A stretch of DNA of 64,000 nucleotides from Mucilaginibacter sp. UR6-1 (GCF_020880975.1 NZ_JAJIWP010000003.1:682001-746000), one strand, 5' to 3'. Positions 51,675 to 61,118 are shown, counted from the stretch's first letter. A program made the numbers and translations. The notes: generated from the sequence alone by a model not told the origin.

Positions 51675-51756
51675 AATTTATCCTCTGAGCCTAAAATAAA
51701 AAATGCCCTCTATATTACCAAATAGCAGGGGTGATTTTCTACACAGTTATATTAAT

Positions 51757-51785
51757 TAAGCAATAGGTAAACATTGCTTATTTTT
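51757..51785. terminator. Hairpin between the sce7726 gene and the DUF4268 gene
   Basis: TAAGCAAT (51757-51764) / ATTGCTTA (51773-51780), loop of 8 nt, TTTTT on the plus-strand side. On the minus strand, where genes run, the tail is poor in T, so its function is uncertain. Confidence 0.35.
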
Positions 51786-51838
51786 AATTCAAAAATATAA
51801 AAATATGGCATCAAAGAGCTATTATTTTACATAAGTAC

Positions 51839-52300
51839 TTACTTAAATAACTCAAAGCTGTATTGCGCCGTGCTCCAAAATTCATCCAGCGCTATGATAC
51901 GTGGCTTGAAAAATGAGATCAGCGCGGGCCAGTCATCCTTACGGAAAATGCTTACATCGTCCAGTGTTTTGCTGATTCGGGTAGTGCTTTTGCCGTAAGT
52001 GTCGATATGATCGGGCTGCCAGTCCCATTCTTCCTGCATGTGCCCGGTAAAAAGGCGTTTAAGGGTTAGCATTTGCTCGTAAAAAAGCTCACGTATCTCG
52101 GCATCGGGGTGGGTAAACTCTATCATGATGGTGGCCGAGCGGTTATCGGTATACATCTTAAAAAATAAATTACGGATACCGGTTTTATAATTTATCCAGT
52201 TGATCTTTAACCCGTCTGCCGATAGCTGAGGGGCTATATACTGGCCAAACGCTGTCCAGAATGCCTGTCTTATTTGTGATGCCTCGTCCTTTGAATACAA
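51839..52300 (-). CDS. DUF4268 domain protein
   Basis: About 153 residues from a TTG codon complementary to 52298-52300. The domain starts YSKDEASQIRQAFWTAFGQYIAPQ and continues KINWINYKTGIRNLFFKMYTDNRSA, EWDWQPDHIDTYGKSTTRISK and ends FWSTAQYSFELFK, which is the DUF4268 pattern (sometimes fused to nuclease domains). It is a stand-alone cytosolic protein of unknown role. An ATG at 52358-52360 would give 173 residues, but it lies upstream of a perfect -7 box (TACCTTTG at 52318-52325 on this strand), so the TTG is preferred. Confidence 0.7.
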   Translation of the reverse strand: MYSKDEASQIRQAFWTAFGQYIAPQLSADGLKINWINYKTGIRNLFFKMYTDNRSATIMIEFTHPDAEIRELFYEQMLTLKRLFTGHMQEEWDWQPDHIDTYGKSTTRISKTLDDVSIFRKDDWPALISFFKPRIIALDEFWSTAQYSFELFK

Positions 52301-52317
52301 GATTTTTTGTTTTGCTG

Positions 52318-52325
52318 CAAAGGTA
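52318..52325 (-). promoter_or_regulatory. -7 element of the DUF4268 gene
   Basis: On the minus strand these bases read TACCTTTG, a perfect TAnnTTTG match. Transcription would start near 52311, about 11 nt before the TTG start. No clear -33 TTG was found. Confidence 0.4.
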
Positions 52326-52419
52326 ATTAAATGTACCAAGCGTAAAAAATGGCGATACAATACCCTTGTGGTAAAACCTTATGTGCATTATCATCATTAT
52401 ATAAGCGCAAATACGCGCT

Positions 52420-53304
52420 ATGAAAAATATAACCGAACTTTTTAAAGTAACCAATGGCGACAAGTTCTCGCTTGATAAATACGATACCAATTTTTCCGGC
52501 GATTATGTTAAGGCCGATGCCGATGGCATATTGCAGGATCTGGTAAAGCAAACAGCAGCATTGCAAACAGCGCTGTACGCGGCCAACAGCCATTCGTTAT
52601 TAATTATTTTCCAGGCGATGGATGCGGCGGGGAAGGATAGCGCCATAGCGCATACCATGTCGGGTTTAAACCCGCAAGGGTGCCAGGTGTACAGCTTTAA
52701 ACAGCCCAGCACTGAGGAACTGGATCATGATTTTTTATGGCGGCACTATAAGGCCCTGCCCGAGCGTGGCCGCATTGGTATACATAACCGCTCGCATTAC
52801 GAAAATGTGCTGATCACCAAAGTGCACCCTGAAAATATTGTGAACGAAAAGTTGCCGGGCATTAACAGCGCGAAGGATATAAACGATGCTTTTTGGAAGC
52901 AACGCTATCAAAGCATTCGCAATTTTGAGAAACACCTTACTGCCAATGGTACGGTGGTGATCAAATTCTTTCTGCATCTTTCAAAAAAAGAGCAAAAGGA
53001 GCGGTTTTTAAAGCGGATAGCAGATAGCGAGAAGAATTGGAAATTCTCCTACGGTGATATTTACGAGCGCGAGCGCTGGGATGATTATATGAAAGCTTAC
53101 GAAAAGGCCATTGCCGAAACCGCTACCGACGAGTGCCCCTGGTATGTGCTTCCTGCTGATAAAAAATGGTTCACCCGCATAGCTATATCATCCATTGTGT
53201 TGGATACGCTTACCCGGCTTGACCTTAAATACCCTGAGCTGCCCGAAGCCGAGCGTGCAAAGCTCGACAAAGCTAAAGCAGTATTACAGGCCGAAAAAGA
53301 TTAA
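52420..53304 (+). CDS. Polyphosphate kinase 2 family protein
   Basis: 294 residues of the PPK2 type. The Walker A region is FQAMDAAGKDSAIAHTMSGLNPQG (Asp68 to Ser74 core). The lid motif is GIHNRSHYENVLI, then VVIKFFLHLSKKEQKERF and the C-terminal WYVLPADKKWFTRI. PPK2 enzymes use polyphosphate to phosphorylate nucleoside mono- or diphosphates, which links phosphate stores and nucleotide pools. It is cytosolic. The ATG at 52420 lies 60 bp from the first possible codon of the divergent gene. It is the first of four plus-strand genes. Confidence 0.93.
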   Translation: MKNITELFKVTNGDKFSLDKYDTNFSGDYVKADADGILQDLVKQTAALQTALYAANSHSLLIIFQAMDAAGKDSAIAHTMSGLNPQGCQVYSFKQPSTEELDHDFLWRHYKALPERGRIGIHNRSHYENVLITKVHPENIVNEKLPGINSAKDINDAFWKQRYQSIRNFEKHLTANGTVVIKFFLHLSKKEQKERFLKRIADSEKNWKFSYGDIYERERWDDYMKAYEKAIAETATDECPWYVLPADKKWFTRIAISSIVLDTLTRLDLKYPELPEAERAKLDKAKAVLQAEKD

Positions 53305-53348
53305 GGCCGGATGTTTTAAACCACTATTCAACAATTATATTTGGCGTT

Positions 53349-54323
53349 ATGAAAACCATAGTTTGGGGAATTATAGGTTGCGGTGATGTTACCGAAAAAA
53401 AGAGCGGTCCGGCATTTAACAAAGTGCCCGATAGCAGGCTGGCGGCGGTAATGCGCCGTGATGCCGCCAAAGCCGAAGATTATGCCCGCAGGCATGGCGT
53501 ACCCAAATGGTACAACGATGCTGATGCGCTTTTAAACGATGCTGAGGTTAACGCGGTTTACATTGCCACGCCTCCATCATCACATTTGCCTTACGCGCTT
53601 GAGGCGCTTAAAAAGGGGCACTACGTGTATGTGGAAAAACCCGTAACACTTAACGCTGCAGAGGCCAAAGCGATGGCCGATGCTGCCAGTAAAGCTAATG
53701 GCAAACTGGTGATAGCCCATTACCGACGCCGTGTACCATTATTTTTGCGGGTGAAGCAATTGCTGGATGAGGGTGTGGTAGGCGAGGTACGTACGGTGCA
53801 ATTGCGCATGTGGCAAAGCCGTAAGCCTGCATTGGTGGCCAATGTTGCTGATAACTGGCGCGTTAACCCCGAGCTTTCGGGTGGTGGTTATTTTCATGAC
53901 CTGGCACCGCATCAGTTAGATTTGATGTTGTACTATTTTGGCGAGCCCGAAAAATATTCAGGTTATTCCTTAAACCAGTCTGCCGCTACGCCTGCTGATG
54001 ACCATGTTTGCGGTACCATCCTATTTAAAAATAACGTTGTGTTCAACGGCTCGTGGTGTTTTAATGTGGGCGATGAGGAGCAGGTGGACAGCATTGAGAT
54101 AATAGGTACCCGCGGGCGTATTACTTTTGCCTGCTTTGGCAACTATATTAAATGGCACAGCGACAGGCAGCACCAAACCGAAGAATTTGTACATCCGGAA
54201 CACATACAGCAGCCTATGATAGCTGATATTGTACGGTATTTTAACGGCGAAACCACCAACCCCTGCACCATTGAGGAAGCCGTTACGCTGATGAAAATTA
54301 TGGATGCCTTTACCGGGAAATGA
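53349..54323 (+). CDS. Gfo/Idh/MocA family oxidoreductase
   Basis: A 324-residue NAD(P)-dependent sugar or sugar-derivative dehydrogenase. The N-terminal Rossmann motif is WGIIGCGDVTEKK, the conserved EKP in YVEKPVTLN, and the catalytic-region pattern FHDLAPHQLDLMLYYFGEP is present. The beta-sheet dimer domain ends DAFTGK. It is cytosolic. Substrates in this family include inositols, glucose-type sugars and biliverdin; none is indicated. The gene follows ppk2 by 44 bp. Confidence 0.92.
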   Translation: MKTIVWGIIGCGDVTEKKSGPAFNKVPDSRLAAVMRRDAAKAEDYARRHGVPKWYNDADALLNDAEVNAVYIATPPSSHLPYALEALKKGHYVYVEKPVTLNAAEAKAMADAASKANGKLVIAHYRRRVPLFLRVKQLLDEGVVGEVRTVQLRMWQSRKPALVANVADNWRVNPELSGGGYFHDLAPHQLDLMLYYFGEPEKYSGYSLNQSAATPADDHVCGTILFKNNVVFNGSWCFNVGDEEQVDSIEIIGTRGRITFACFGNYIKWHSDRQHQTEEFVHPEHIQQPMIADIVRYFNGETTNPCTIEEAVTLMKIMDAFTGK

Positions 54324-54344
54324 TAATACCTATTTTTGCTTGTA

Positions 54345-54779
54345 ATGAATAACGATATTAAAGTAACCAAGGTTAGCGCTCCTGCCGATCTGGAAAAAGT
54401 TTTTGCCATCAGGCGTGAGGTGTTTGTAGGTGAACAGAATTGCCCGCCCGAGCTGGAGTGGGAGCATGAGGAAGAATCCACACATTTTTTGGCGACCGTT
54501 AACAGTGAACCTGCCGGTGCAGCCCGCTGGCGTAAAACCGAAAATGGCTATAAACTGGAGCGTTTCGCGGTGTTACAGCAATACAGGTGCCGTGGTGTGG
54601 CGCAGGCCGTGGTACAAACCGTGTTGGATGATCTGCCTGCTGATGCCGCCTATATTTACCTGAACGCGCAGGTGCAGGCTGTAGGTTTGTACAGCAAGTT
54701 CGGGTTTGTTGCCGAGGGGCCGGAGTTTGAGGAAGCTGGCATACAGCATTACAAAATGGTGTTTAAGGGCAGCAGGTAA
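54345..54779 (+). CDS. GNAT family N-acetyltransferase
   Basis: 144 residues from the ATG at 54345; a TTG start at 54336 is less likely. The acetyl-CoA-binding motif is LERFAVLQQYRCRGVAQAVVQTVL (motif A, Q/RxxGxxA type), preceded by AAGAARWRKTENGY-like strands. The later segment GLYSKFGFVAEGPEFEEAGIQHYKMVF is the typical GNAT end. It transfers acetyl groups from acetyl-CoA to an unknown acceptor. It follows the Gfo/Idh/MocA gene by 21 bp. Confidence 0.9.
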   Translation: MNNDIKVTKVSAPADLEKVFAIRREVFVGEQNCPPELEWEHEEESTHFLATVNSEPAGAARWRKTENGYKLERFAVLQQYRCRGVAQAVVQTVLDDLPADAAYIYLNAQVQAVGLYSKFGFVAEGPEFEEAGIQHYKMVFKGSR

Positions 54780-54829
54780 TTTACTGCCCGCTTTAATCCA
54801 TTTCGCTGCCCGGTAGTCATTAATATTAT

Positions 54830-56080
54830 ATGAAAAACCTTTACACAATTTTGCTGGCATTGTTATGCGCTATTGGCGCGTCGGCGCAAACGGCATCAAC
54901 CTACCAGGCCGATCTGGACGGGATCTACAAGGCATTAAAAACCACGCCATCCTACAAGGATCAAATAAAGGGCGAGCGCAAAACGCGATACGAAGCGCTG
55001 TATCATTCGCTGCGTGCTCAGCAACCCACATCATCGCTCAATGAATTTTATTTGCTTACCCGCCTTGTACAAACCTTGCGCGATAATCATTTAGGTTTTT
55101 ACCAATGGGATGCGTTAAAAGTTGATCCGTCAAAATTATCTGATAGTGCTTACGTAAGTACTTACGTAAATTCAGCAACGTTCAATAACTTTCCAAAAGC
55201 CAATGTAAATGTTGATTCGCTGGAGCAGGCATTAACGGGCAAACCCCGCAATGGTGTTGAGGGAATTTATTATTTGGATGATTTTATGAAGGCCGGTGTT
55301 TACCGTACGGCAAAGCCGGATAGCTTGGTAGCGGTAGTGCTATCAGCCAAACAACCTGTATGGCAGCGCGGGCAGTTGCTGGCTGTGTTTAACCAGCTAT
55401 CGCCCGGTAGTTTTGAGGGTGTTTGCGCTAACCCGGTGTACAAAATATTTGAATATAACCATCGCATAAAGTTCGCGGGTAATAAGCTAAACCTGTATTA
55501 CGTATGGAACAAGTTTCCGGCCGAGGCTGATAATACCGCTATACCGGCCGGAACACCGGTCTATCAGCTTAAAAATATTGATAATAATACCCAGTATCTG
55601 CGCCTGGGGCGTTTCGCTACGGATAACAGATCGCTGGTTGAATCGCAACGGTTTTATGATAGCGTGAAGACGATGATTACAGCTTCAAACCTGATCGTTG
55701 ATGTGCGTAATAACGGCGGCGGCGGTTGGAAATCCTCAAAAAAATACCTTGATCTTATTACCGGGCATAGTAAAAAGGCGCAGGTATATGTGCTTGTAAA
55801 CTATGCTACGGTAAGCAATGCCGAGCAATTCACCCTCAAATTAAAAGGACGCAAAAACATTACTGTGTTAGGTGCTGATACCAAGGGCATGTTAGCCTAC
55901 GGCAGTAACTACGGCAAAACCGAAACCATGCCCAGCGGCAAGTATAAATTATACCTTACCGATATGCGCGATGATGGTAATTACCTGCAGTATGAGGATG
56001 TTGGCGTAAAACCTGATAAATACCTCAATGCTGATAGCGATTGGATAGGGCAAGTGCAGGCCATTATCAGTACTAAATAA
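54830..56080 (+). CDS. Exported S41 family (tail-specific type) protease
   Basis: 416 residues with signal peptide MKNLYTILLALLCAIGASA. The S41 core includes SNLIVDVRNNGGGGWKSSKKYL, followed by YATVSNAEQFTLKLKG, which holds the expected catalytic Ser and its conserved SxxE pattern, and LYLTDMRDDGNYLQYEDVGVKPD. No PDZ domain was recognised. It is probably periplasmic and cleaves exported proteins at their C-terminal ends. It follows the acetyltransferase gene by 50 bp and ends at a long terminator. Confidence 0.85.
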   Translation: MKNLYTILLALLCAIGASAQTASTYQADLDGIYKALKTTPSYKDQIKGERKTRYEALYHSLRAQQPTSSLNEFYLLTRLVQTLRDNHLGFYQWDALKVDPSKLSDSAYVSTYVNSATFNNFPKANVNVDSLEQALTGKPRNGVEGIYYLDDFMKAGVYRTAKPDSLVAVVLSAKQPVWQRGQLLAVFNQLSPGSFEGVCANPVYKIFEYNHRIKFAGNKLNLYYVWNKFPAEADNTAIPAGTPVYQLKNIDNNTQYLRLGRFATDNRSLVESQRFYDSVKTMITASNLIVDVRNNGGGGWKSSKKYLDLITGHSKKAQVYVLVNYATVSNAEQFTLKLKGRKNITVLGADTKGMLAYGSNYGKTETMPSGKYKLYLTDMRDDGNYLQYEDVGVKPDKYLNADSDWIGQVQAIISTK

Positions 56081-56122
56081 AACAAACAAGGCTCACTTTA
56101 TAGTGAGCCTTGTTTGTTTTAT
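56077..56122. terminator. Bidirectional terminator
   Basis: ATAAAACAAACAAGGCTCACT on the left pairs with its exact complement on the right (about 21 bp) over a TTAT loop. A/T tracts on both sides suit both the S41 gene and the convergent NDH-2 gene. Confidence 0.9.
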
Positions 56123-56130
56123 AACGGAGA

Positions 56131-57444
56131 TTATTGATCAGCCTTGGTTACGGCGTTGTTTTGCGCGTCGGCCTTTTCTTTAATAAATTTACGGATGATG
56201 AGCCTGTTACCACCGTTGTAGCTTACATAGCTGGCTACCCAGTTAATAAATACCACCCAACGGTTACGGCCACCCATAAGCGATATTAAGTGGATAAACA
56301 TCCATGTCATCCAGGCAAAAAAACCGCTCATTCTTATCTTGCCAATATCGGCAACGGCCTTGTTACGGCCAATGGTGGCCATCGAGCCTTTGTCAAAGTA
56401 TTTGAATGGCTCTGTCGGTTTGTTTTCAATAATGTTCAGGATGTTTTCGGCTACCTTAACACCTTGCTGCATGGCCACCTGTGCTACGCCCGGGTGCCCG
56501 TTTGGTGTAGCTTCGGTAATGCTTGCGGCAACGTCGCCAATGGCGAATATGTTGGTGCTGCCCTCTATCTGGCTAATCGCGTTGGTTTTAATACGGTTAC
56601 CGCGTACTACGTTTTCCTTCTCAATACCGCCCGGTACCTGGCCCATTACCCCGGCAGACCATATAACGCTCTTGGTACGGATGCTTTTACCACCCTCAAA
56701 ATTGATCACCTCACCATCGTAACTCTCAACCTTGGTGCCCAGCAATAGCTCAACACCCATGCCGCGCAATGATTTTTCGGCCGCTTTTGATGCTTCTTCT
56801 GACATTGGTCCCAATACCTTTGGCAAAAAGTCAACCAGATAAACCTTCATTTCTTCTTTACGCAGCTCAGGGTAATCCTTGGTGAGTATGTGGTTACGTA
56901 TTTCGGCTAATGAGCCGGCAAGCTCTACACCGGTTGGACCTGCGCCAACCAGTACAAAGTTAAGGTAAGGCTCGCGCGCCTCTTTTGATGGCTGTAATAC
57001 AGCAGCCTCAAGGTTTTGCAATATCAGGTAACGGATGTTAAGCGCCTCGGGGATGGTTTTCATCGGCATGGCGTAACGCTCAATATCTTTATTGCCGAAA
57101 AAGTTGGTGGTTGAACCGGTGGCTATTACCAGGTAATCATAGTTAATATCGCCAATGCTGGTTTCAACAAAGTTGTTTTCCTTATTTATTGATTTTACCT
57201 CGGCTATACGAAAGCGGAAGTTTTTTTGATCGTCAAATTTTTTACGGATGGAAAAAGCTATGGATTCGCACTCCAAACTGCCCATGGCAACCTGGTATAG
57301 CAGGGGCCAAAAGCCATGGTAGTTATTTTTATCGAGCATTAATACATTAACCGGCTTGTTCTTTAGTTTTTTGGCTACTTCAATGCCGCCAAAGCCTCCG
57401 CCTACAATTACTACTAATGGAAATTTAGAATTTTCGAAATCCAT
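56131..57444 (-). CDS. ndh: NAD(P)/FAD-dependent oxidoreductase, type II NADH:quinone dehydrogenase
   Basis: 437 residues. An FAD-binding Rossmann motif starts the protein (VVIVGGGFGGIEVAKKL). The NADH-binding motif is FVLVGAGPTGVELAGSL, and the second FAD motif is NIFAIGDVAA. The C-terminal region (FAWMTWMFIHLISLMGGRNRW) is amphipathic or hydrophobic and probably attaches the enzyme to the inner face of the inner membrane. It passes electrons from NADH to quinone without pumping protons. The start lies 96 bp from the end of secDF, with a terminator between. Confidence 0.92.
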   Translation of the reverse strand: MDFENSKFPLVVIVGGGFGGIEVAKKLKNKPVNVLMLDKNNYHGFWPLLYQVAMGSLECESIAFSIRKKFDDQKNFRFRIAEVKSINKENNFVETSIGDINYDYLVIATGSTTNFFGNKDIERYAMPMKTIPEALNIRYLILQNLEAAVLQPSKEAREPYLNFVLVGAGPTGVELAGSLAEIRNHILTKDYPELRKEEMKVYLVDFLPKVLGPMSEEASKAAEKSLRGMGVELLLGTKVESYDGEVINFEGGKSIRTKSVIWSAGVMGQVPGGIEKENVVRGNRIKTNAISQIEGSTNIFAIGDVAASITEATPNGHPGVAQVAMQQGVKVAENILNIIENKPTEPFKYFDKGSMATIGRNKAVADIGKIRMSGFFAWMTWMFIHLISLMGGRNRWVVFINWVASYVSYNGGNRLIIRKFIKEKADAQNNAVTKADQ

Positions 57445-57488
57445 GTGTTATGGGTATATATTTATGTTAAAAGTTGCTGTATGTATAA

Positions 57489-57523
57489 AACAAAAAAGCC
57501 CCAAATGTTCTTTGGGGCTTCTT
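57489..57523 (-). terminator. Terminator after secDF
   Basis: On the minus strand the stem GCCCCAAA / TTTGGGGC is followed by TTTTTTG. It lies just after the secDF stop and upstream of ndh. Confidence 0.85.
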
Positions 57524-57539
57524 AAATATTTGTCAAATT

Positions 57540-60494
57540 TTATTTAAGACCTTTTTTCCCAAAGTCAATGATTACCGGTGTTGCCACGCAGATGGACGAG
57601 TAAGTACCAAATGTGATACCGATAAGCAGGGCGAAAGAGAACCCTTTGATTACGTCGCCGCCAAAGATAAACAATACGATCAAAACAAACAGTACCGTAA
57701 GCGAAGTAATTATTGTACGGCTTAAAGTGCTGTTAATTGCGTTGTTGATAACTACCTCTGTAGCCTCGCCTTTGGTGTTATGGAATTTCAGGTACTCGCG
57801 GATGCGGTCAAACACTACCACGGTATCGTTAATTGAGTAACCGATAACGGTCAGGATAGCCGCGATAAACGCCTGGTCAATATCAAGCGAGAACGGCAGG
57901 GCATCCTTAAACAACGAGAAGAATGACATTACCAGCAAGGCATCATGCACGGTAGCAACCAATGCACCCAAACTGTACTGCCATTTGCGGAACCTGATGA
58001 GGATGTATGCCGCGATAACCAGTATGGCGAATATAACGGTTAAGCTGGCTGAAGTCTTCAGGTCGTTTGAGATGGTTGGATCTACCTTTGTACGGCCAAC
58101 TATGGTGTAATTTGGCGATACCTCGTTCAAACCTTTCGTTAAGGCGCTTTCAACCTTAGCGTCCGCGTCTTCTGATTTATCTTCAAGCAGGTAGTTGGTA
58201 GTGATGCTCAGTTTATCCGAACCAAAAGTTTTAACCTCAGCCTTACCAACACCCAGGTATTTGGTAACCGCCTCACGGGTTTGCTCAGCATCTATCTTTG
58301 AATCTTTAAACTGAACAATGTAGTTATGGCCGCCCTGGAAATCAACACCGTAGTTAAAGCCACGGGTTACGATAGATACGATACCTGCCGCGATGAATAT
58401 ACCCGAGAAGGCATAGAATTTAAAGCGGTTTTTAACAAACGCGTAGTTAGCGTTTTTAAAGGTATGTGAGCTCCATGCGTGCGAGAATTTAACATCCCAG
58501 CCTTTTTCAAGCATCCACTCAAATATCAACCTTGAGATCAGTAATGAGCAGAATAATGAGGTAACAATACCGATCATCAACGTGCTTGCAAAACCCTTTA
58601 TAGGGCCTGAACCAAAGATCAGCAGGATAGTTGCTGTTAAAAAGGTACTGATGTTAGCATCAAGGATTGATGATAAAGCGTGTTTAAAACCATCGCTAAT
58701 AGCTTGTTTTAATGATTTGCCTAAAGCCATCTCCTCACGTACCCGTTCATACACCAGTACGTTGGCATCAACCGCTATACCCAGGGTTAGTACGATACCG
58801 GCTATACCAGGCAGCGTTAACACCGCGCCGAAGCTGATCAATACCCCCATCAGGAATACTACGTTGATTAATACCGCAACTACCGCTACGCTACCGGCAC
58901 GGTTGTAATATACCACCATGAATACCAGTACTACTACAAAGCCAAGCACGCATGACAATAAGCCGGCGCTGATTGCTTCCTGGCCTAATGACGGACCTAC
59001 CACGGCATCGTTAACAATGCGTGCAGGTGCAGGCAAACGGCCAGCTTTTAATACGTTGGCCAAATCCTTAGTATCCTCAACAGTAAAGTTACCTGAGATT
59101 GATGATACACCGCCTGAGATCTCGTTCTGCACGTTAGGGGCAGAGTATACGTTATCATCAAGTACGATGGCGATAGCCGCTTTTGAAGGGGCAGCCTCGG
59201 CAGTAATATTTTTCCATGACTGGGCACCGCTTGAGTTCATGATCATCTGAACATCAGGGCGGCCTTTTTCATCAACGTCAGCTTTCGCGTCAGTGATCAC
59301 GTCGCCGGTCAATACCGGGCCATTCTCGGCACCTGATAATTTGATGGCGTATAGTGTGAATGCTTTTTCTTTAGCATCAGTACGTGGTTTTACATCCCAC
59401 AGGAATTTAATATTGTTAGGCGTAGCGCTTTTTGCTTCGGCGCTTCTCAGCATATCATTAACCTTGGCGGTATCCTGCAATCGGGCGATACCAACAGCAG
59501 GGCCAGGCAGCAGTTGCATACCGTTTTGACCTTGATACACAGCCGGGGTAAGTACTGAAAGCAATGGATTAGCATTTTGCTGCTTTAATTTGCCAACAGC
59601 GGCAGCACTGTCTTTACCTGTACCTTTGCCCAGTTTGCCTAACAATGAGCCATCGCCTTTGGCAGCGGTGTCTTTCGCGGCAGTTGCTGCTTTAGCGGTA
59701 TCAGCGGTTTTAGTAGTTGCTGTTTTGCTTTTTGCGGCAAGTAATTTATCAATATTTGCCAGGATTGGGTATACCTCCTGGTTATCAAAAGTTTTGTAAA
59801 ACTCAAGCTTAGCGGTACCCTGTAACAACTTACGTACACGCTCAGGATCTTTAACACCCGGCAGCTCAATCAATATGCGGTTAGTGCCTTGCTGCAACTG
59901 AATGTTAGGCTGGGCAACGCCAAACTGATCTATACGGGTATTCAATACCGTGTACGATTGTTTAACGGCTACATTGGCCTGATCCTGCAGGTAAGTTTTT
60001 ACCTGGTCGTTGCTGGCGTTGAATTTCAGGTTGGCCTGGTTATCCTGAGTAGAGAAGATGGTGGCCAGCTTACCGCTTGGGTTAAGCTTTTCATATTCCT
60101 CAACAAAAAGGGTAATGTAATCCTTCTGGCTGTTTACCTGTGCTTTTTCCGCATTGGTTAAAGCCTGGTTAAATGCAGGGTCAGGGCTGTTATTGCCTAA
60201 TTTTTTAACCAGCTCACGTAACGATACCTGCATGGTAACGTTCATACCGCCTTTAAGGTCAAGCCCTAAAGCAAGCTCGTGGCTTTTACAGTATTGGTAA
60301 GTGTGGTTTAAAACCGGATATACGGGTTGTTGCTCTACCGAGTCGAGGTAAGCTTTCTCTTTTTCGGGGTTGCCCTTAGCATATTCCCTGGCGTCGCCTT
60401 CAACCTTCTGTACAACCCATGTTAGCGAAAAATAATAGAAACTGAGCAAAGCCAGCACTATTGCAAAAAATTTGATGATCCCTTTACCTTGCAT
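57540..60494 (-). CDS. secDF: Protein translocase subunit SecDF (fused)
   Basis: 984 residues, the fused SecD-SecF form usual in Bacteroidota. SecD part: first transmembrane helix (FFAIVLALLSFYYFSLTWVV), DLKGGMNVTMQ, and the P1 domain with IDQFGVAQPNIQLQQGTNRILIELPGV. An Ala/Thr/Lys-rich low-complexity insert lies at about residues 250-310. Membrane region: GIVLTLGIAVDANVLVYERVREE. SecF part: NYGVDFQGGHNYIVQF, GYSINDTVVVFDRIREYL. It uses the proton motive force to complete Sec-dependent export. It is monocistronic; a terminator follows. Confidence 0.96.
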   Translation of the reverse strand: MQGKGIIKFFAIVLALLSFYYFSLTWVVQKVEGDAREYAKGNPEKEKAYLDSVEQQPVYPVLNHTYQYCKSHELALGLDLKGGMNVTMQVSLRELVKKLGNNSPDPAFNQALTNAEKAQVNSQKDYITLFVEEYEKLNPSGKLATIFSTQDNQANLKFNASNDQVKTYLQDQANVAVKQSYTVLNTRIDQFGVAQPNIQLQQGTNRILIELPGVKDPERVRKLLQGTAKLEFYKTFDNQEVYPILANIDKLLAAKSKTATTKTADTAKAATAAKDTAAKGDGSLLGKLGKGTGKDSAAAVGKLKQQNANPLLSVLTPAVYQGQNGMQLLPGPAVGIARLQDTAKVNDMLRSAEAKSATPNNIKFLWDVKPRTDAKEKAFTLYAIKLSGAENGPVLTGDVITDAKADVDEKGRPDVQMIMNSSGAQSWKNITAEAAPSKAAIAIVLDDNVYSAPNVQNEISGGVSSISGNFTVEDTKDLANVLKAGRLPAPARIVNDAVVGPSLGQEAISAGLLSCVLGFVVVLVFMVVYYNRAGSVAVVAVLINVVFLMGVLISFGAVLTLPGIAGIVLTLGIAVDANVLVYERVREEMALGKSLKQAISDGFKHALSSILDANISTFLTATILLIFGSGPIKGFASTLMIGIVTSLFCSLLISRLIFEWMLEKGWDVKFSHAWSSHTFKNANYAFVKNRFKFYAFSGIFIAAGIVSIVTRGFNYGVDFQGGHNYIVQFKDSKIDAEQTREAVTKYLGVGKAEVKTFGSDKLSITTNYLLEDKSEDADAKVESALTKGLNEVSPNYTIVGRTKVDPTISNDLKTSASLTVIFAILVIAAYILIRFRKWQYSLGALVATVHDALLVMSFFSLFKDALPFSLDIDQAFIAAILTVIGYSINDTVVVFDRIREYLKFHNTKGEATEVVINNAINSTLSRTIITSLTVLFVLIVLFIFGGDVIKGFSFALLIGITFGTYSSICVATPVIIDFGKKGLK

Positions 60495-60557
60495 CGTGAA
60501 GTGTAACTATTGAATATATTATAATTTAGACTTTTAAAGCTTTTTTTAATAAGACGG

Positions 60558-60565
60558 CAAATCTA
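60558..60565 (-). promoter_or_regulatory. -7 element of secDF
   Basis: The minus strand reads TAGATTTG, a perfect TAnnTTTG match. The leader would be about 57 nt. A TTG lies 15 bp upstream, shorter than the usual spacing. Confidence 0.4.
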
Positions 60566-60619
60566 ATAAAATTTCTAAAGCAAGGAATTTTAAATTGAAA
60601 CAAAATAAAACGCAGGTTG

Positions 60620-61102
60620 TTAACGCCTTTCAAGCGTTAAGATGGAGTAGGCATACGCGTGTTTATCATCGGCTTCATAGTCAGTACGCGCGGTTTCATT
60701 CCACTGGCTGTAATCTATCTCCGGGAAATAAGTATCCCCCTCAAAATCATGATGAACAATGGTTAGGTATATTTTATCGGTAAGCGGCATCGCCAGTTTG
60801 TAAATTTCTGCACCGCCAACAATAAACACTTCATCTTCACCGGCGCATAAAGCCAGTGCATCTTCCACACTGCTTACCACCTCGCAACCCTCAATGCTGA
60901 TGTTTTGGCGGGTGATAACAATATTACGACGCTTTGGCAGCGGTTTGCCTACCGAATCAAAAGTTTTGCGGCCCATAATTACCGTATGGCCGCTGGTAGT
61001 ATTTTTAAAATGTTTCAGATCAGTAGGCAGATGCCAGAGCAACTGGTTGTTTTTACCGATAGCGTGGTTTTGCGCAATGGCTACTATGATGGATGTGGTC
61101 AT
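60620..61102 (-). CDS. folA: Dihydrofolate reductase
   Basis: 160 residues from the ATG complementary to 61100-61102, which gives the standard start MTTSIIVAIAQNHAIG. Family signatures are GKNNQLLWHLPTDLKHFK (substrate Asp in place), VIMGRKTFDSVGKPLP (NADPH), EVFIVGGAEIYKLAM and the C-terminal DYEADDKHAYAYSILTLERR. It reduces dihydrofolate to tetrahydrofolate and renews the cofactor used by ThyA. An in-frame extension to 61180 only translates the repeat upstream and is rejected. It lies downstream of thyA, with a four-helix-bundle gene between. Confidence 0.95.
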   Translation of the reverse strand: MTTSIIVAIAQNHAIGKNNQLLWHLPTDLKHFKNTTSGHTVIMGRKTFDSVGKPLPKRRNIVITRQNISIEGCEVVSSVEDALALCAGEDEVFIVGGAEIYKLAMPLTDKIYLTIVHHDFEGDTYFPEIDYSQWNETARTDYEADDKHAYAYSILTLERR

Positions 61103-61118
61103 TTGAGTAAGGTCATTT

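Noticed and set aside
49855..52300. DUF4268 gene as a third member of the sce7726/sce7725 cassette
   Set aside because: A hairpin and 164 bp separate them, it has its own promoter box, and base composition is closer to the housekeeping genes.
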